Shown: positions 15,369 to 25,250, counted from the stretch's first letter. The stretch is 64,000 nucleotides of DNA from RAM1 sp041905405 (GCA_041905405.1 JAYRLC010000010.1:1-64000), one strand, 5' to 3'. Notes: generated by a model from the sequence alone, not told the origin. Numbers and translations are program-made.

Positions 15369-18300
15369 TCCACTTCCACCAATCTGCCCTGCGCCGTCAG
15401 GTACGCGGCGCGCACCACGGCCTGCGGGTACGCCGCCTGCACGGCGGCGCGATACATCCTCATCTGATCCTGCAGCGCCGCCCGCCGCTCGGGCTGCCAT
15501 TCGGACTTGTAGTCCAGCACCCACCACTGGCCCGTGTCGCGCCTGTGGACCAGCCGGTCCAGCCGCAGGGCCTCGCCCCCATGGTGCAGCGCCACTTCGT
15601 TGCCCTGCCAATCCACCAGCGCGCGGTCCCAGGCCCAGGCGCCATCGCCCGCCAGAATGCGTTGCGCCATGGACGCGGCGTCACCGATCTGTTGCGTATC
15701 CAGGCCGAATTCGCGCTGCACCGCCAGGCGCTGCGGCGCCGGCCAGCCGCCCGCATCCGGCGTCCACCATTCCAGAAGCCGGTGCATGGCCTGGCCCATG
15801 CGGGACGCAGGCGTGTCGTCGTCCTGCTGCGCCGCGTCGGGCGCGGTGTCCGCCTCAGGCGGTGGCGGCGCGGGCGGCAACTGCAGCAGCATGAAATCTT
15901 CCGCGGCCGGCGTCGCTGCCACTGCCGGGCCGTCAACATCGTCCAAGTCAGCGTCCGCGTCCAGGGGCTGGGCCAGCGGCAGCAGCCGCTGCCACCAGCT
16001 GGCCGCCACACCCCGGTGGGGTTCGGTGGACGACAGCACCAGCCGGCTGCGCGCGCGTGTCAGGGCCACGTACAGCGCGTTCAGTTCCTCGCGCTGGCGG
16101 GCCGCCTTCTCAACGGCCAGCGCCGGGGCAGTGCAGGCCGGGGGCCGGCTTTCACTGGCCAGGAAGGTGAAGCGCAGGGGCGCTTCGTCCTCGCCGGGCC
16201 AGTCCACCAGCACACCCATGGTTTCGCTGCGGGGCGCTTCGGCGTCGGTGTCCAGCATGAGCACCAGCGGCGCCTCCAGCCCCTTGGCGCCGTGCACGGT
16301 GAGCAGGCGCACGGTGGCGCCACCGGACACCACCGGCGCGCGCGCGCCTGCGGCCCGCAGGGCGCGCACCAGCGCATAGGGCGTAAGGAACCGGCCGCCG
16401 TCAATTTGCAGGGCCGCGCCCAGCAGCGCGCCCAGGTTGGCCACCACGCCGTCGCGCAGCGCGGCCGGCGCCGCGGCGGCAAAGCGCGCCAGCACGTCGC
16501 CGTCGTGGTAGATCGCGTCCAGCGCATCGTGCGGCGGCAGCATGGCCACCCAGCGCCGCCAGCGCGCCAGCACGGCGCCTGCACCGGCCAGCGGCGCGGG
16601 CAGCAGATCCGCCTGCTCCAGCAGGTCGTGCCAGCTCACGCTCAGGCGCTGCGACTGCGCCGCGCGCCTGTGCCCGGCCAGGGACACCAGCGCGTCGTCC
16701 GCCAGGCCGAACAAGGGCGACCTGAGCGCCCGCGCCAGCGACAGGTCGTGCCCCGGTGACACCAGCGCGTCCAGCAGCGCCACGATGTCCTGCACTTCGG
16801 CGGCGTCGGCCAGGTTTTTCTTTTCGGGCTGGACAGATGCGATGTGCAGCGCACGCAGCTCGTCCTGCAGCACCGACAGCGGCTCGCGCCGGCGCGCCAG
16901 CACCATGATGTCGCCAGGCGCATGGCCCGCCGCCAGCTGGCGCGCGATCCAGCGCGCGGCCTGCCGGCATTCGAGCGTGCGCAGGCTGTCCTCGGGCAGC
17001 TCGCGCGGCACCGTGAGGCTGTCGCGCCAGGCCAGCGGGTCGGGCTGCGCGGCGTCGTCGCCCTGCGCAGCCGCACGCGCGATCTGCGGCAGCCGCTGTA
17101 CGGCGCCCGGCTCGGCCGATTCGGTGGTGTGGGCGCGGTAGCCGTCGTATTCGCCCGCGCCCTGCGCCGCGCCCATGACCTCGTTCACCACGGCCAGCAC
17201 CTGCCGGGCATTGCGGTGGGTGTGGTCGCAGCTGAGCAGGTCGCCCGCGAGCCCCTGCACCACAAACTGCTGCGCCGCGCGGAAGACCTGCGGTTCCGCC
17301 CGGCGAAAGCGGTAGATGCTCTGCTTGGGGTCGCCCACGATGAAGACACCGGGCGCGCCGCCCGCGCCGGCATACCCCGCCAGCCAGGCGTGCAGCGCCT
17401 GCCATTGCAGCGGGTTGGTGTCCTGGAATTCGTCGATCAGCAGATGCCGCACCCGCGCATCCAGCCGTTCCTGCACCCAGCCGCTGAGGACCGGGTCGGA
17501 CAGCATGACGAGCGCCGCGCGCTCCACGTCGTTCATGTCCACCCAGCCGCGCTCGCGCTTGAGCGCCGCGAAGTCGTCGGCAAGCCTGCGCGTGAGCCGC
17601 GCCATGCGCTGCTGGTGCAGCCAGGCCTCGTGCTGCAGGGCCGCGTCACGCAGCCGGCCGGCCAGCGTCTGCGCACCGACGACCGCAGGATGGTCGGCCA
17701 GCTTGCCGAATTTGCGCGGCTCGCCTTTCTGGGTGAACAGCGCCGCCACGACGCCGTCCAGGTCCGTGCCGGTCACGGCCTCTTCGAGCCTGCCACCCAG
17801 CGCCGCATAGGTGGGCGCGCCGCCGCCCAGCACCCGGGCGGCCTCCAGCAACACCGTGCGCGCCACGGCGCCCGCCAGCGCTTCGGCCGGCAACGCCAGG
17901 CCCGCGAGCTCAGGAAACTGCTCGTCAAACCGCCGCACTGACCGGTCCACCACGCCGTGGGCGTCGGCCAGCGCGAATTCCACGCGCTTGGCCAGCGCCG
18001 CCTGCAGCGCCTTGAGCGTGTTGAAGCGCCCGTGCGCCGCCACGGCGTCCAGATAGTCCTGCCGCGCGGCGGCATCGCCCGCCGTCGCGATGTGAAAGCG
18101 CCGCCACACGGCGGCCACCGCTTCGCTGTCGTCCTCCAGCAGTTCATAGCGGGCCGGCAGGCCCAGTTTCTGCAGCACGGCCAGCGGCGCGTTGCGCAGC
18201 AGCGCCGCGAACCAGCTGTGAAAGGTGCGCACCTGCACCGGCCGGCCCGCCTGCAGCAAGGCGCGGTACAGGCCCGCGAGCGCCGCCGACTGCGCCGGCA

Positions 18301-18631
18301 CATCCTGTGCGGACACGCCGCGAATGCGCAGCTCGTGGGCCAGCCGCTCTTCGGGCGCGTCGGCAAATGCCTGCAGCCATTGCTGTAGGCGCTCGCGCAT
18401 CTCGCCAGCCGCCTTTTTGGTGAAGGTGATGGCCAGGATCTCATGCGGCTGCGCGCCGTCCAGCAGCGCGCGCAGCATGCGCGACACCAGCATCCAGGTC
18501 TTGCCCGCGCCTGCGCAGGCCTCCACCGCCACGCTTCGGCGCGGATCGCAGGCCACGGCATAGAACTGCGCGCGGCTCACGCGCTGGCCGTTCAGTTCGT
18601 AGGCGTAGTCTTCCTGCAGGGGAACGGTCAT
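15365..18631 (-). CDS. addA: AddA-like UvrD-type helicase with C-terminal nuclease
   Basis: 1088 residues from ATG 18631 (ATGA overlap with the gene before it). Superfamily 1 helicase motifs are in order: Walker A AGAGKT (residues 40-45), ITFTKKAAGEMRER, LLIDEFQDTNPLQW, GDPKQSIYRFRRAEP, LLTVHGAKGLEAPLVLML, and NALYVALTRARSRLVLS. The last 90 residues hold a RecB-type nuclease (RLDRLVHRRDTGQWWVLDYK, then QMRMYRAAV). With its neighbour it would resect double-strand breaks for RecA-dependent repair, in the role RecBCD has in E. coli. It could be annotated as exodeoxyribonuclease V beta-like; the partner and layout favour AddA. Confidence 0.88.
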   Translation of the reverse strand: MTVPLQEDYAYELNGQRVSRAQFYAVACDPRRSVAVEACAGAGKTWMLVSRMLRALLDGAQPHEILAITFTKKAAGEMRERLQQWLQAFADAPEERLAHELRIRGVSAQDVPAQSAALAGLYRALLQAGRPVQVRTFHSWFAALLRNAPLAVLQKLGLPARYELLEDDSEAVAAVWRRFHIATAGDAAARQDYLDAVAAHGRFNTLKALQAALAKRVEFALADAHGVVDRSVRRFDEQFPELAGLALPAEALAGAVARTVLLEAARVLGGGAPTYAALGGRLEEAVTGTDLDGVVAALFTQKGEPRKFGKLADHPAVVGAQTLAGRLRDAALQHEAWLHQQRMARLTRRLADDFAALKRERGWVDMNDVERAALVMLSDPVLSGWVQERLDARVRHLLIDEFQDTNPLQWQALHAWLAGYAGAGGAPGVFIVGDPKQSIYRFRRAEPQVFRAAQQFVVQGLAGDLLSCDHTHRNARQVLAVVNEVMGAAQGAGEYDGYRAHTTESAEPGAVQRLPQIARAAAQGDDAAQPDPLAWRDSLTVPRELPEDSLRTLECRQAARWIARQLAAGHAPGDIMVLARRREPLSVLQDELRALHIASVQPEKKNLADAAEVQDIVALLDALVSPGHDLSLARALRSPLFGLADDALVSLAGHRRAAQSQRLSVSWHDLLEQADLLPAPLAGAGAVLARWRRWVAMLPPHDALDAIYHDGDVLARFAAAAPAALRDGVVANLGALLGAALQIDGGRFLTPYALVRALRAAGARAPVVSGGATVRLLTVHGAKGLEAPLVLMLDTDAEAPRSETMGVLVDWPGEDEAPLRFTFLASESRPPACTAPALAVEKAARQREELNALYVALTRARSRLVLSSTEPHRGVAASWWQRLLPLAQPLDADADLDDVDGPAVAATPAAEDFMLLQLPPAPPPPEADTAPDAAQQDDDTPASRMGQAMHRLLEWWTPDAGGWPAPQRLAVQREFGLDTQQIGDAASMAQRILAGDGAWAWDRALVDWQGNEVALHHGGEALRLDRLVHRRDTGQWWVLDYKSEWQPERRAALQDQMRMYRAAVQAAYPQAVVRAAYLTAQGRLVEVE

Positions 18632-21216
18632 GCCCAGAAGTCCTTGCGGCACAGCCCGCGCGCCGCGCAGTAGTCACACACGGCGCCCTCGCCCAGCGCC
18701 GGCAGCGGCGCCCCGCCGGCAATGGCCTGCATGTCCTGACGGATGCCGTCCAGCAGCGCGTCACGAACCTCGACCACGTCCTTCTGCTCGACGGTGCCGG
18801 TCTCGCCGCGCTCGCCGACATTGACGTAGGCCGCCCTGAGCGTGTCGTCCGGCAGCAGCGCGGCATAGAACGCAAGCTGCGTGTCCTCGGCGCCCGATTT
18901 CACGCGCTTGCGCGTGACCTCCAGGCCCTCGGTCTTGTAGTCGATGACCAGGGCCGCGCCGTCGCGGCCGCGGTCGATGCGGTCCAGGCGGCCGACAAGG
19001 GTCTGCGGCCCCAGCGGTGTCTCACGATCGGCCTCGGCCTCGGCGAACTGCAGCCCCTCGGCTTCGTGGTCGGCCAGCCAGGACAGATAGCCGTCACGCA
19101 CCTGCGGCCAGCTGGCCTTGAAGGGCAGGAATTCGCCATCGGACAGCCCCATGGCATCGGTTTGGATCTGGGCCGCCGACTCCAGCAGCGCCAGGCGCTG
19201 CGGCCCCGTCACAGGCTGCAATGCCAGCGCGCGGTGGAATTCGCTGAGCACCCCGTGCAGCCAGGTGCCGAAGTCGCGCTTGTCCAGTTCGGATTCCAGT
19301 TCGCCGGCCTCGTTCAGGCCCAGCTGGCGCAGCGCGAAGAACCGGTAGGGGCAGCGCCGCAGGTCCTCATAGGCCGACGCCGACAGCCGGCTCACGGGCA
19401 AGGCCGCGCCACGCGGCAGCGGTCGCGGCGTGGGCGCGGCGGCCAGCCGGCGAAGTTCGCGCGGGTCATCGCCCAGGCTGGCGGCGGCCTGCCCGGGCTG
19501 CGCCGGCGCAAGCTGCAACTGCTGCACCAACGCGCTGGGCAGCACCGGCTCGCCAGCGGCATCGGCCGTGCGCCACAGCACATCCACCTGGGGCGCGGCC
19601 AGGGCCTGCTGCCAGCCGGCGCGTTGCGCGGCTTCCAGCGTCTGGCGATCCGGCAGGCCCAGGCCCGCGCGCTGGCCCGCCGTCCAGGGTCCGGCCGGCT
19701 CGGGCGCGGCCGGCAGGCTGTGCTCGTCGCAACCGGGCAGCACCGCCGCCGGGAATGCCTGCCCCAGCATCTGCGGGAACGGCAGGATCACCACCTGCTC
19801 GTCGCGCGGATGGCGGGGCTTGAAGCTCGCGTCCTCCAGCACGTCGTTCACCCAGGCCGTGAACTCGCCCAGCTCGATACGGCGCGCGGCCTGCGGCAAG
19901 GCGGCCCATTCGTCCTGCGCGCCCTCGTCCAGCCGAAGCGCCTTGAGCGCGGCGTCGCCCGCGGCGTCGTCCGCCAGCGGCTGCCATTGCCCGGTGGCCT
20001 GCAGCACCTCGCGCAGCGCCGCCAGCCATTGCGCCAGCGGCCGCGTCCGTTGCAGCACGGCGCGCCACGCCTGGATATCGGACAGGGCGGCCACCAGCGC
20101 GGCTCGGCGGACAGACGCACCGTCATCGGCGGCAATCCAGCGCGCCGCGCCTGCCCAGTCGCGCAGGCCCTGTTCGCGCAGCAGCGATTCCAGCCCCCGC
20201 ACGGTCGGCCCTGCCAGCGCCGGCGCATGCTTGAGCCAGTCAAGCACCGCGTCGCTGGATGCGTCGTGACGCGCCGCGCGCAGCGTTCCCATGAGCTGCG
20301 CGGCAGCCCGCGTCGTGGACAGCTTCCAGCCCGTTTCGTCGCGGATGCGCACTCCGCGGTCGCCCAGCAGCGCGCGGATGCGCCGCGTGAGCACGCGGTC
20401 TGTCGCGGCCAGCGCCACCGGGCCACGGCCTTCGGCCAGATGGCGCAGCACGCAGGCCGCGGCGCGGGCCGCTTCGTCCTCGGGCTCGCGCGCGGCATGC
20501 AACCGGACCTGTCCGATGGGCAATGGCTGCACCAGGGGCAGCGTCACGGCCCGGTCGTCAAAATGTGCGCAGATGGCCTCCACCAGCGGCTCGGACTGGT
20601 AGCCGCGCAGCACCACCAGGCAATCCACTTCGCGGCGCGCGGCGTCGGCCAGCAGGCAGTCGGTGACGTAACGGGACGCGGCCACCCATTCCAGCGCCAC
20701 CCGCGCGGCGGCCAGCTCCAGCGCCAGTACGGGCGCCTCCATGCCGCCGCCCACCACAGCGCGCATGCGCGCCGCCCAGGCGCCCCGCCCCGCAGGCGGG
20801 ACGGCCGCGGCCAGCGGGGCAAGCTGCGCCGCGGCCTCGATCACGCGCGGCGCGAGCAGCTCGCGCCGGTCCGCCAGGCCGGCGTCGGCCAGCAGCGCGT
20901 GCGCCGTGAGCAGGTCACGCGCCGCGTCGTGGCACAGGTCCAGCGGGCCGGGGGCGAATCCCCCCTGCAGGCCGCTCTGGCTGCGCGCCCAGTTCATGGT
21001 TGATTCGAACCGGGGCGCAAAACCCTGCGGCGCCACGCGCGCCCAGGCGCGCGCCGCGCGCGGCATGAGCTGCGCATAGGGCACCAGCACGACGGTACGG
21101 GCCGGATGGGCGCCCCGCTGGACGAGCAGCGCGCGCACCTGCGCCATCACGGCGTCCAGCACAGGGCCGTGATGGTCTTGCGCTATCGCGCCCATAGCGG
21201 GAAAAGGCCATTCCAT
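18628..21216 (-). CDS. addB: AddB-like PD-(D/E)XK nuclease, partner of AddA
   Basis: 862 residues, shorter than Bacillus AddB (about 1160) but like the betaproteobacterial form. The N-terminal region looks like an inactivated helicase: I see no intact Walker A. The C-terminal nuclease has RDFGTWLHGVLSEFHRAL, LVGRLDRIDRG and VIDYKTE. A Cys before the nuclease (LRRCPYRFFALRQLG) and three at the very end (CDYCAARGLC) fit the iron-sulfur staple of AddB nucleases. It is transcribed with addA and divergently from trxA; the 80-bp gap holds both promoters. Confidence 0.86.
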   Translation of the reverse strand: MEWPFPAMGAIAQDHHGPVLDAVMAQVRALLVQRGAHPARTVVLVPYAQLMPRAARAWARVAPQGFAPRFESTMNWARSQSGLQGGFAPGPLDLCHDAARDLLTAHALLADAGLADRRELLAPRVIEAAAQLAPLAAAVPPAGRGAWAARMRAVVGGGMEAPVLALELAAARVALEWVAASRYVTDCLLADAARREVDCLVVLRGYQSEPLVEAICAHFDDRAVTLPLVQPLPIGQVRLHAAREPEDEAARAAACVLRHLAEGRGPVALAATDRVLTRRIRALLGDRGVRIRDETGWKLSTTRAAAQLMGTLRAARHDASSDAVLDWLKHAPALAGPTVRGLESLLREQGLRDWAGAARWIAADDGASVRRAALVAALSDIQAWRAVLQRTRPLAQWLAALREVLQATGQWQPLADDAAGDAALKALRLDEGAQDEWAALPQAARRIELGEFTAWVNDVLEDASFKPRHPRDEQVVILPFPQMLGQAFPAAVLPGCDEHSLPAAPEPAGPWTAGQRAGLGLPDRQTLEAAQRAGWQQALAAPQVDVLWRTADAAGEPVLPSALVQQLQLAPAQPGQAAASLGDDPRELRRLAAAPTPRPLPRGAALPVSRLSASAYEDLRRCPYRFFALRQLGLNEAGELESELDKRDFGTWLHGVLSEFHRALALQPVTGPQRLALLESAAQIQTDAMGLSDGEFLPFKASWPQVRDGYLSWLADHEAEGLQFAEAEADRETPLGPQTLVGRLDRIDRGRDGAALVIDYKTEGLEVTRKRVKSGAEDTQLAFYAALLPDDTLRAAYVNVGERGETGTVEQKDVVEVRDALLDGIRQDMQAIAGGAPLPALGEGAVCDYCAARGLCRKDFWA

Positions 21217-21296
21217 GGGCCATGAAGGGACTTGGTTTCTGTCACAATTCCCCCCACTTTAGCTGTACCGCCAACTGACAACCAAGGAAACACACC

Positions 21297-21629
21297 ATGG
21301 CCAGCGACCTCATCAAACACATCTCCGACACGAGCTTCGAAGCCGATGTGCTCCAGGCCGACAAACCCGTCCTCGTTGACTACTGGGCCGAATGGTGCGG
21401 CCCCTGCAAGATGATCGCCCCCATCCTTGACGAAGTGTCCGCCACCTACAAGGACAAGCTGCAGATCGCCAAGATGAACGTGGACGAAAACCGCGACATT
21501 CCCGCCAAGTTCGGCATCCGCGGCATTCCCACGCTCATGCTGTTCAAGGGCGGCCAGCTTGCCGCCACCAAGGTCGGCGCCATGAGCAAGGCGCAACTCA
21601 CGGCCTTCATCGACCAGCAACTGGCCTGA
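21297..21629 (+). CDS. trxA: Thioredoxin 1
   Basis: 110 residues with the active site WCGPC at 33-37 and the cis-Pro motif GIRGIPTLMLF. It is a cytosolic dithiol reductant for ribonucleotide reductase and other partners. The Shine-Dalgarno AAGGA lies 8 bases before the ATG. A strong terminator follows, then rho, a common Burkholderiales order. Confidence 0.97.
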   Translation: MASDLIKHISDTSFEADVLQADKPVLVDYWAEWCGPCKMIAPILDEVSATYKDKLQIAKMNVDENRDIPAKFGIRGIPTLMLFKGGQLAATKVGAMSKAQLTAFIDQQLA

Positions 21630-21663
21630 GCGCCGCCCGCGGGGGTTTGCCCGCGTTGCAACA

Positions 21664-21691
21664 AAAGGGGCCCTTCCGGCCCCTTTGTTTT
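21664..21691 (+). terminator. Intrinsic terminator of trxA
   Basis: Stem AAAGGGGCC/GGCCCCTTT (9 bp) with loop CTTCC, followed by GTTTT, 34 bases after the trxA stop. Confidence 0.9.
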
Positions 21692-21695
21692 GTCA

Positions 21696-21701
21696 TATAC
21701 T
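21696..21701 (+). promoter_or_regulatory. Probable -10 of rho (TATACT)
   Basis: TATACT lies immediately after the trxA terminator and leaves a rho leader of about 110 nt. In E. coli rho is autoregulated by termination in its leader. No clear -35 is visible here because the terminator occupies that position. Confidence 0.35.
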
Positions 21702-21817
21702 TTCACGCAGTTCACCGGCGCCATGAGCAGCCGGTTCGAGTTCAGGGCCTGCGACGTTCATTCGCCCGGCCATCCAACCCCCCAATATTTCATTGAACTC
21801 CCGTCAGGGGTCATTCC

Positions 21818-23083
21818 ATGCACCTTAACGAACTCAAGGCACTGCACGTGTCCGAAGTCCTGAAGCAGGCCGATGAGCTTGAGATCGAAAACACCGGCCG
21901 CATGCGCAAGCAGGAGCTGATGTTCGCCATCATCAAGAAGCGGGCAAAAGCAGGCGAGCAGGTCTTTGCCGACGGCGTGCTGGAAATCCTGCCCGACGGC
22001 TTCGGCTTCCTGCGCAGCCCCGACACGAGCTACACGGCCAGCACCGACGACATCTACATCAGCCCCAGCCAGGTGCGCCGCTTCAACCTGCACACCGGCG
22101 ACATGATCGAGGGCGAGGTCCGCATCCCCAAGGACGGCGAACGCTACTTCGCGCTGACCAAGCTGGACAAGGTCAACGACGGCCCGCCCGAGCAGAACAA
22201 GCACAAGGTGATGTTCGAGAACCTGACGCCGCTGTTCCCCAAGGAGCAGATGCGTCTGGAGCGTGACGCCTTCAAGGGCGACGAGAACATCACGGGCCGC
22301 GTGATCGACATCATCGCCCCCATCGGCAAGGGCCAGCGCGCCCTGCTGGTCGCCCCGCCCAAGAGCGGCAAGACGGTGATGATGCAGCACATCGCCCACG
22401 CCATCAGCGCCAACTACCCCGACAGCCACATGATGGTGCTGCTGGTGGACGAGCGCCCCGAGGAAGTCACCGAAATGCAGCGCTCGGTCAAGGCCGAGGT
22501 GATCGCCTCCACCTTCGACGAACCCGCCGCCCGTCACGTGCACGTGGCCGAGATGGTGATCGAGCGCGCCAAGCGCCTGGTCGAACTGAAGAAGGACGTG
22601 GTGATCCTGCTGGACTCCATCACCCGCCTGGCCCGCGCCTACAACAACGTCGTGCCCAGTTCCGGCAAGGTGCTGACCGGCGGCGTGGACGCCAACGCGC
22701 TGCAGCGCCCCAAGCGCTTCCTGGGCGCGGCCCGCAACGTGGAGGAAGGCGGCAGCCTGACCATCATCGCCACCGCGCTGATCGACACCGGCTCGCGCAT
22801 GGACGAAGTGATCTTTGAAGAGTTCAAGGGCACGGGCAACAGCGAAATCCACCTGGACCGCCGCCTGTACGAAAAGCGCGTGTTCCCGTCCATCCAGCTC
22901 AACCGCTCGGGCACCCGCCGCGAAGAGCTCCTGCTGCCCCCCGAGATCCTGCAAAAGACCCGCATCCTTCGCCAGTTCATGTACAACATGGACGAGATCG
23001 AGGCGATGGAGATGGTCCTGAAGAGCATGAAGGCCACCAAGTCCAACGTCGAGTTCTTCGACATGATGCGTCGCGGCGGCTGA
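21818..23083 (+). CDS. rho: Transcription termination factor Rho
   Basis: 421 residues (E. coli 419). N-terminal RNA-binding domain MHLNELKALHVSEVLKQADE, the cold-shock-like primary site around DGFGFLRSPDTSY, Walker A APPKSGKT, Walker B VVILLDSITRLARAYN, and the Q/R-loop region VLTGGVDANALQRPKRFLGAARN. It is a hexameric RNA helicase that ends untranslated transcripts. AGGGG lies upstream of the ATG at normal spacing. Confidence 0.98.
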   Translation: MHLNELKALHVSEVLKQADELEIENTGRMRKQELMFAIIKKRAKAGEQVFADGVLEILPDGFGFLRSPDTSYTASTDDIYISPSQVRRFNLHTGDMIEGEVRIPKDGERYFALTKLDKVNDGPPEQNKHKVMFENLTPLFPKEQMRLERDAFKGDENITGRVIDIIAPIGKGQRALLVAPPKSGKTVMMQHIAHAISANYPDSHMMVLLVDERPEEVTEMQRSVKAEVIASTFDEPAARHVHVAEMVIERAKRLVELKKDVVILLDSITRLARAYNNVVPSSGKVLTGGVDANALQRPKRFLGAARNVEEGGSLTIIATALIDTGSRMDEVIFEEFKGTGNSEIHLDRRLYEKRVFPSIQLNRSGTRREELLLPPEILQKTRILRQFMYNMDEIEAMEMVLKSMKATKSNVEFFDMMRRGG

Positions 23084-23187
23084 TCGGACGTAAGTCCTTG
23101 ATTTTGTGCAATAATCGAGGGCTTTTTCGCGGAAAGTACCCCGGGTGGTCCGGTGGCGGCTCCCGCAGCTGACTCCAAGGAATCATC

Positions 23188-23445
23188 ATGGCCAAAGAAG
23201 GCATTCACCCCAACTACCGCGACGTGCTGTTCGTGGACCTGTCCAACAACTTCAAGTTCATCACCCGCTCGTGCGTGAACACGAAGGAAACCGTCAAGCA
23301 CGACGACGGCAAGGAATACCCCCTGTACAAGCTGGACACCTCCAGCGAGTCGCACCCCTTCTACACCGGCACGCAGAAGTCCGTGGACAACATGGGTGGC
23401 CGCGTCGAGAAGTTCCGCAACAAGTTCGGCAAGAAGACCGCCTGA
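23188..23445 (+). CDS. rpmE2: Ribosomal protein L31, type B (zinc-free form)
   Basis: 85 residues beginning MAKEGIHPNYRDVLFVDLS, with the type B signature SHPFYTGTQK. Only one cysteine is present (SCVNT), so the CXXC zinc ribbon of zinc-binding L31 is absent. AAGGAA lies before the ATG. A possible -10 (AATAAT, 23110-23115) lies about 70 bases upstream. The leader shows no ribosomal-protein regulatory fold that I can confirm. A terminator follows. Confidence 0.95.
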   Translation: MAKEGIHPNYRDVLFVDLSNNFKFITRSCVNTKETVKHDDGKEYPLYKLDTSSESHPFYTGTQKSVDNMGGRVEKFRNKFGKKTA

Positions 23446-23462
23446 CCGGCCTTCTTCCCCGA

Positions 23463-23497
23463 AAAAAGGCAGCCCGGGCAACCGCGCTGCCTTTTTC
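23463..23497 (+). terminator. Intrinsic terminator of rpmE2
   Basis: Stem AAAAAGGCAGC/GCTGCCTTTTT (11 bp) with a 12-base loop, ending in a T run, 18 bases after the rpmE2 stop. Confidence 0.9.
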
Positions 23498-23542
23498 ATT
23501 GCCGCCAGCCGCGCCCACGCCCAGCCCCTACACTCCAGCGCA

Positions 23543-25231
23543 GTGACGCCCCCGACCCCCGCCATCGTTGCCCAGAGCGCCGTGCGCCGCCTGCCCCGGG
23601 TGGCGCTGCTGCTGCTGTGCCTGGCCTACGTGCTCCCCGGCTTTATTGGCCGCGAGCCCTGGAAGAACGCCGACATGACCGCGTTCGGCTACATGGCCGA
23701 ACTCGCCTCGGGCGGCGCATCATGGTTCAACCCCACGCTGCTGGGCCGGCCGCCCGAGTTCGATGCCCTTCTGCCCTACTGGCTGGGCGCGTGGGCCGTG
23801 ATCGCAGCTCCGTCCTGGCTCAGTCCCGACCTGGCAGCCCGCCTGCCCTTTGTGCTGCTGCTGGGGCTTACGCTGGCCGCCACCTGGTACGGCGTCTACT
23901 ACCTGGCCCGCAGCCCGCAGGCGCAGCCCGTGGCCTTTGCCTTCGGCGGCGAGGCGAGCCCGCGCGACTACGCGCGGGCCATGGCCGACGGCGGCCTGCT
24001 GGCCATGATCGCCTGCCTGGGCCTGGCCCAGCTGTCACATGAGACCACGCCCGCGGCTGCGCAGCTTGCCTTCACCGCGCTGGCGTTTTTTGCGCTGGCC
24101 GCGGCCGCCTGGCATCCGCTCATCGCCGGGCCGGTGCTGGCGGCCGGTCTGGCGGGTCTGGCCCTGAGCGGTGCTCCTTCCATGGCGGTGCTGCTGGGCA
24201 CAGGCAGCGCCGCCCTGCTGCTGGCGGGCGCGGCAACACCTGCGACCGAGCGTCCCCGCCAGTTGCAGTGGGCCGGGTTTGTGGCGCTTGCCACGCTGGC
24301 CGTCGCGGCGCTGGCGTGGGCGCTGGACCTGTACCGCTGGCGGCTGGGCCTGCCGGGTGGTGCGGGGCGCGACTGGCGCAGCGCCGGCAAGCTGCTGCTG
24401 TGGTTCACCTGGCCGGCCTGGCCCCTGGCGCTGTGGACGCTGTGGCGCTGGCGGCACCAGCTCACCAGCCGCCACGTGGCGCTGCCGCTGTGGTTCGTGA
24501 CCGTGGCGCTGGCCACGACCTTGAGCACGCCGTCGGCCGACCGGTCGCTGCTGCTGGGCCTGCCCGCGCTGGCCGCGCTGGCCGCGTTCGCCCTGCCCAC
24601 GCTGCAGCGCAGCGTGGCCGCGCTGATCGACTGGTTCACGCTGCTGTTCTTCAGCGGCTGCGCCCTGGTGATCTGGGTCGTGTGGGTGTCGATGCAGACC
24701 GGCGTCCCCGCCAAGCCGGCGGCCAACGTCGCCCGGCTGGCGCCGGGCTTTGAACCGTCGTTTTCGCTGCCGGTGATGGGGGTGGCGCTGCTGGCCACGC
24801 TGTGCTGGGCGTGGCTGGTCAAATGGCGCGCCGGCCGCCACCGCGCCGCCATCTGGAAGAGCCTGGTGCTGCCGGCCGGCGGCGCGGCACTTTGCTGGCT
24901 GCTGCTGATGACGCTGTGGATGCCGTTGCTGGACTTTGCGCGCAGCTATACGCCGGTGGTGAACAACGTGGTCCGCCTGATCGACAAGCCCGGCTGCGTG
25001 GAGGTGCACGGCCTGAGCCGCGGCCACGTGGCCGCCTTCCGCTACCACGGCAAGCTCGCGCTGCAACCGGTCGGCGTGGCCGCTGCCTGCCCCTGGTTGA
25101 TCGTGGGCGCGGCGTCGGTGGAATCACTGGCCGCGGGCCTGGACATGCGCCAGTGGACGCTGCTGGCCACCGTGCGCCGCCCGGCGGACGCCAACGACAA
25201 CGTGCTGCTCTACCAGCGCGCCAGCCGCTAA
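23543..25231 (+). CDS. Multi-pass membrane glycosyltransferase (ArnT/PMT-like)
   Basis: About 562 residues from GTG 23543; the frame is open back to 23396, but that part overlaps rpmE2 and its terminator. A first helix (VALLLLCLAYVLPGF) is followed by REPWKNADMTAFGYM and then LLGRPPEFDALLPYWLGAWA. This is the acidic motif and following loop of the GT39/GT83 class, which uses polyprenyl-phosphate sugars at the periplasmic face. At least ten helices are predicted by eye, with a soluble C-terminal segment (GCVEVHGLSRGHVAAFRYHGK). The acceptor is unknown; lipid A or another glycan is possible. The MATE gene follows by 19 bases. Confidence 0.75.
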   Translation: MTPPTPAIVAQSAVRRLPRVALLLLCLAYVLPGFIGREPWKNADMTAFGYMAELASGGASWFNPTLLGRPPEFDALLPYWLGAWAVIAAPSWLSPDLAARLPFVLLLGLTLAATWYGVYYLARSPQAQPVAFAFGGEASPRDYARAMADGGLLAMIACLGLAQLSHETTPAAAQLAFTALAFFALAAAAWHPLIAGPVLAAGLAGLALSGAPSMAVLLGTGSAALLLAGAATPATERPRQLQWAGFVALATLAVAALAWALDLYRWRLGLPGGAGRDWRSAGKLLLWFTWPAWPLALWTLWRWRHQLTSRHVALPLWFVTVALATTLSTPSADRSLLLGLPALAALAAFALPTLQRSVAALIDWFTLLFFSGCALVIWVVWVSMQTGVPAKPAANVARLAPGFEPSFSLPVMGVALLATLCWAWLVKWRAGRHRAAIWKSLVLPAGGAALCWLLLMTLWMPLLDFARSYTPVVNNVVRLIDKPGCVEVHGLSRGHVAAFRYHGKLALQPVGVAAACPWLIVGAASVESLAAGLDMRQWTLLATVRRPADANDNVLLYQRASR

Positions 25232-25250
25232 TCCGACGCGCAACCCATCG

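Noticed and set aside
21232..21260. TTGGTT and a following T/A-rich hexamer as a sigma-70 promoter of trxA
   Set aside because: The -10 match is poor at the correct spacing, so I do not list it as a feature.
23117..23187. Ribosomal-protein autoregulatory fold in the rpmE2 leader
   Set aside because: Some G/C pairing is possible, but nothing matches a leader structure I can name.
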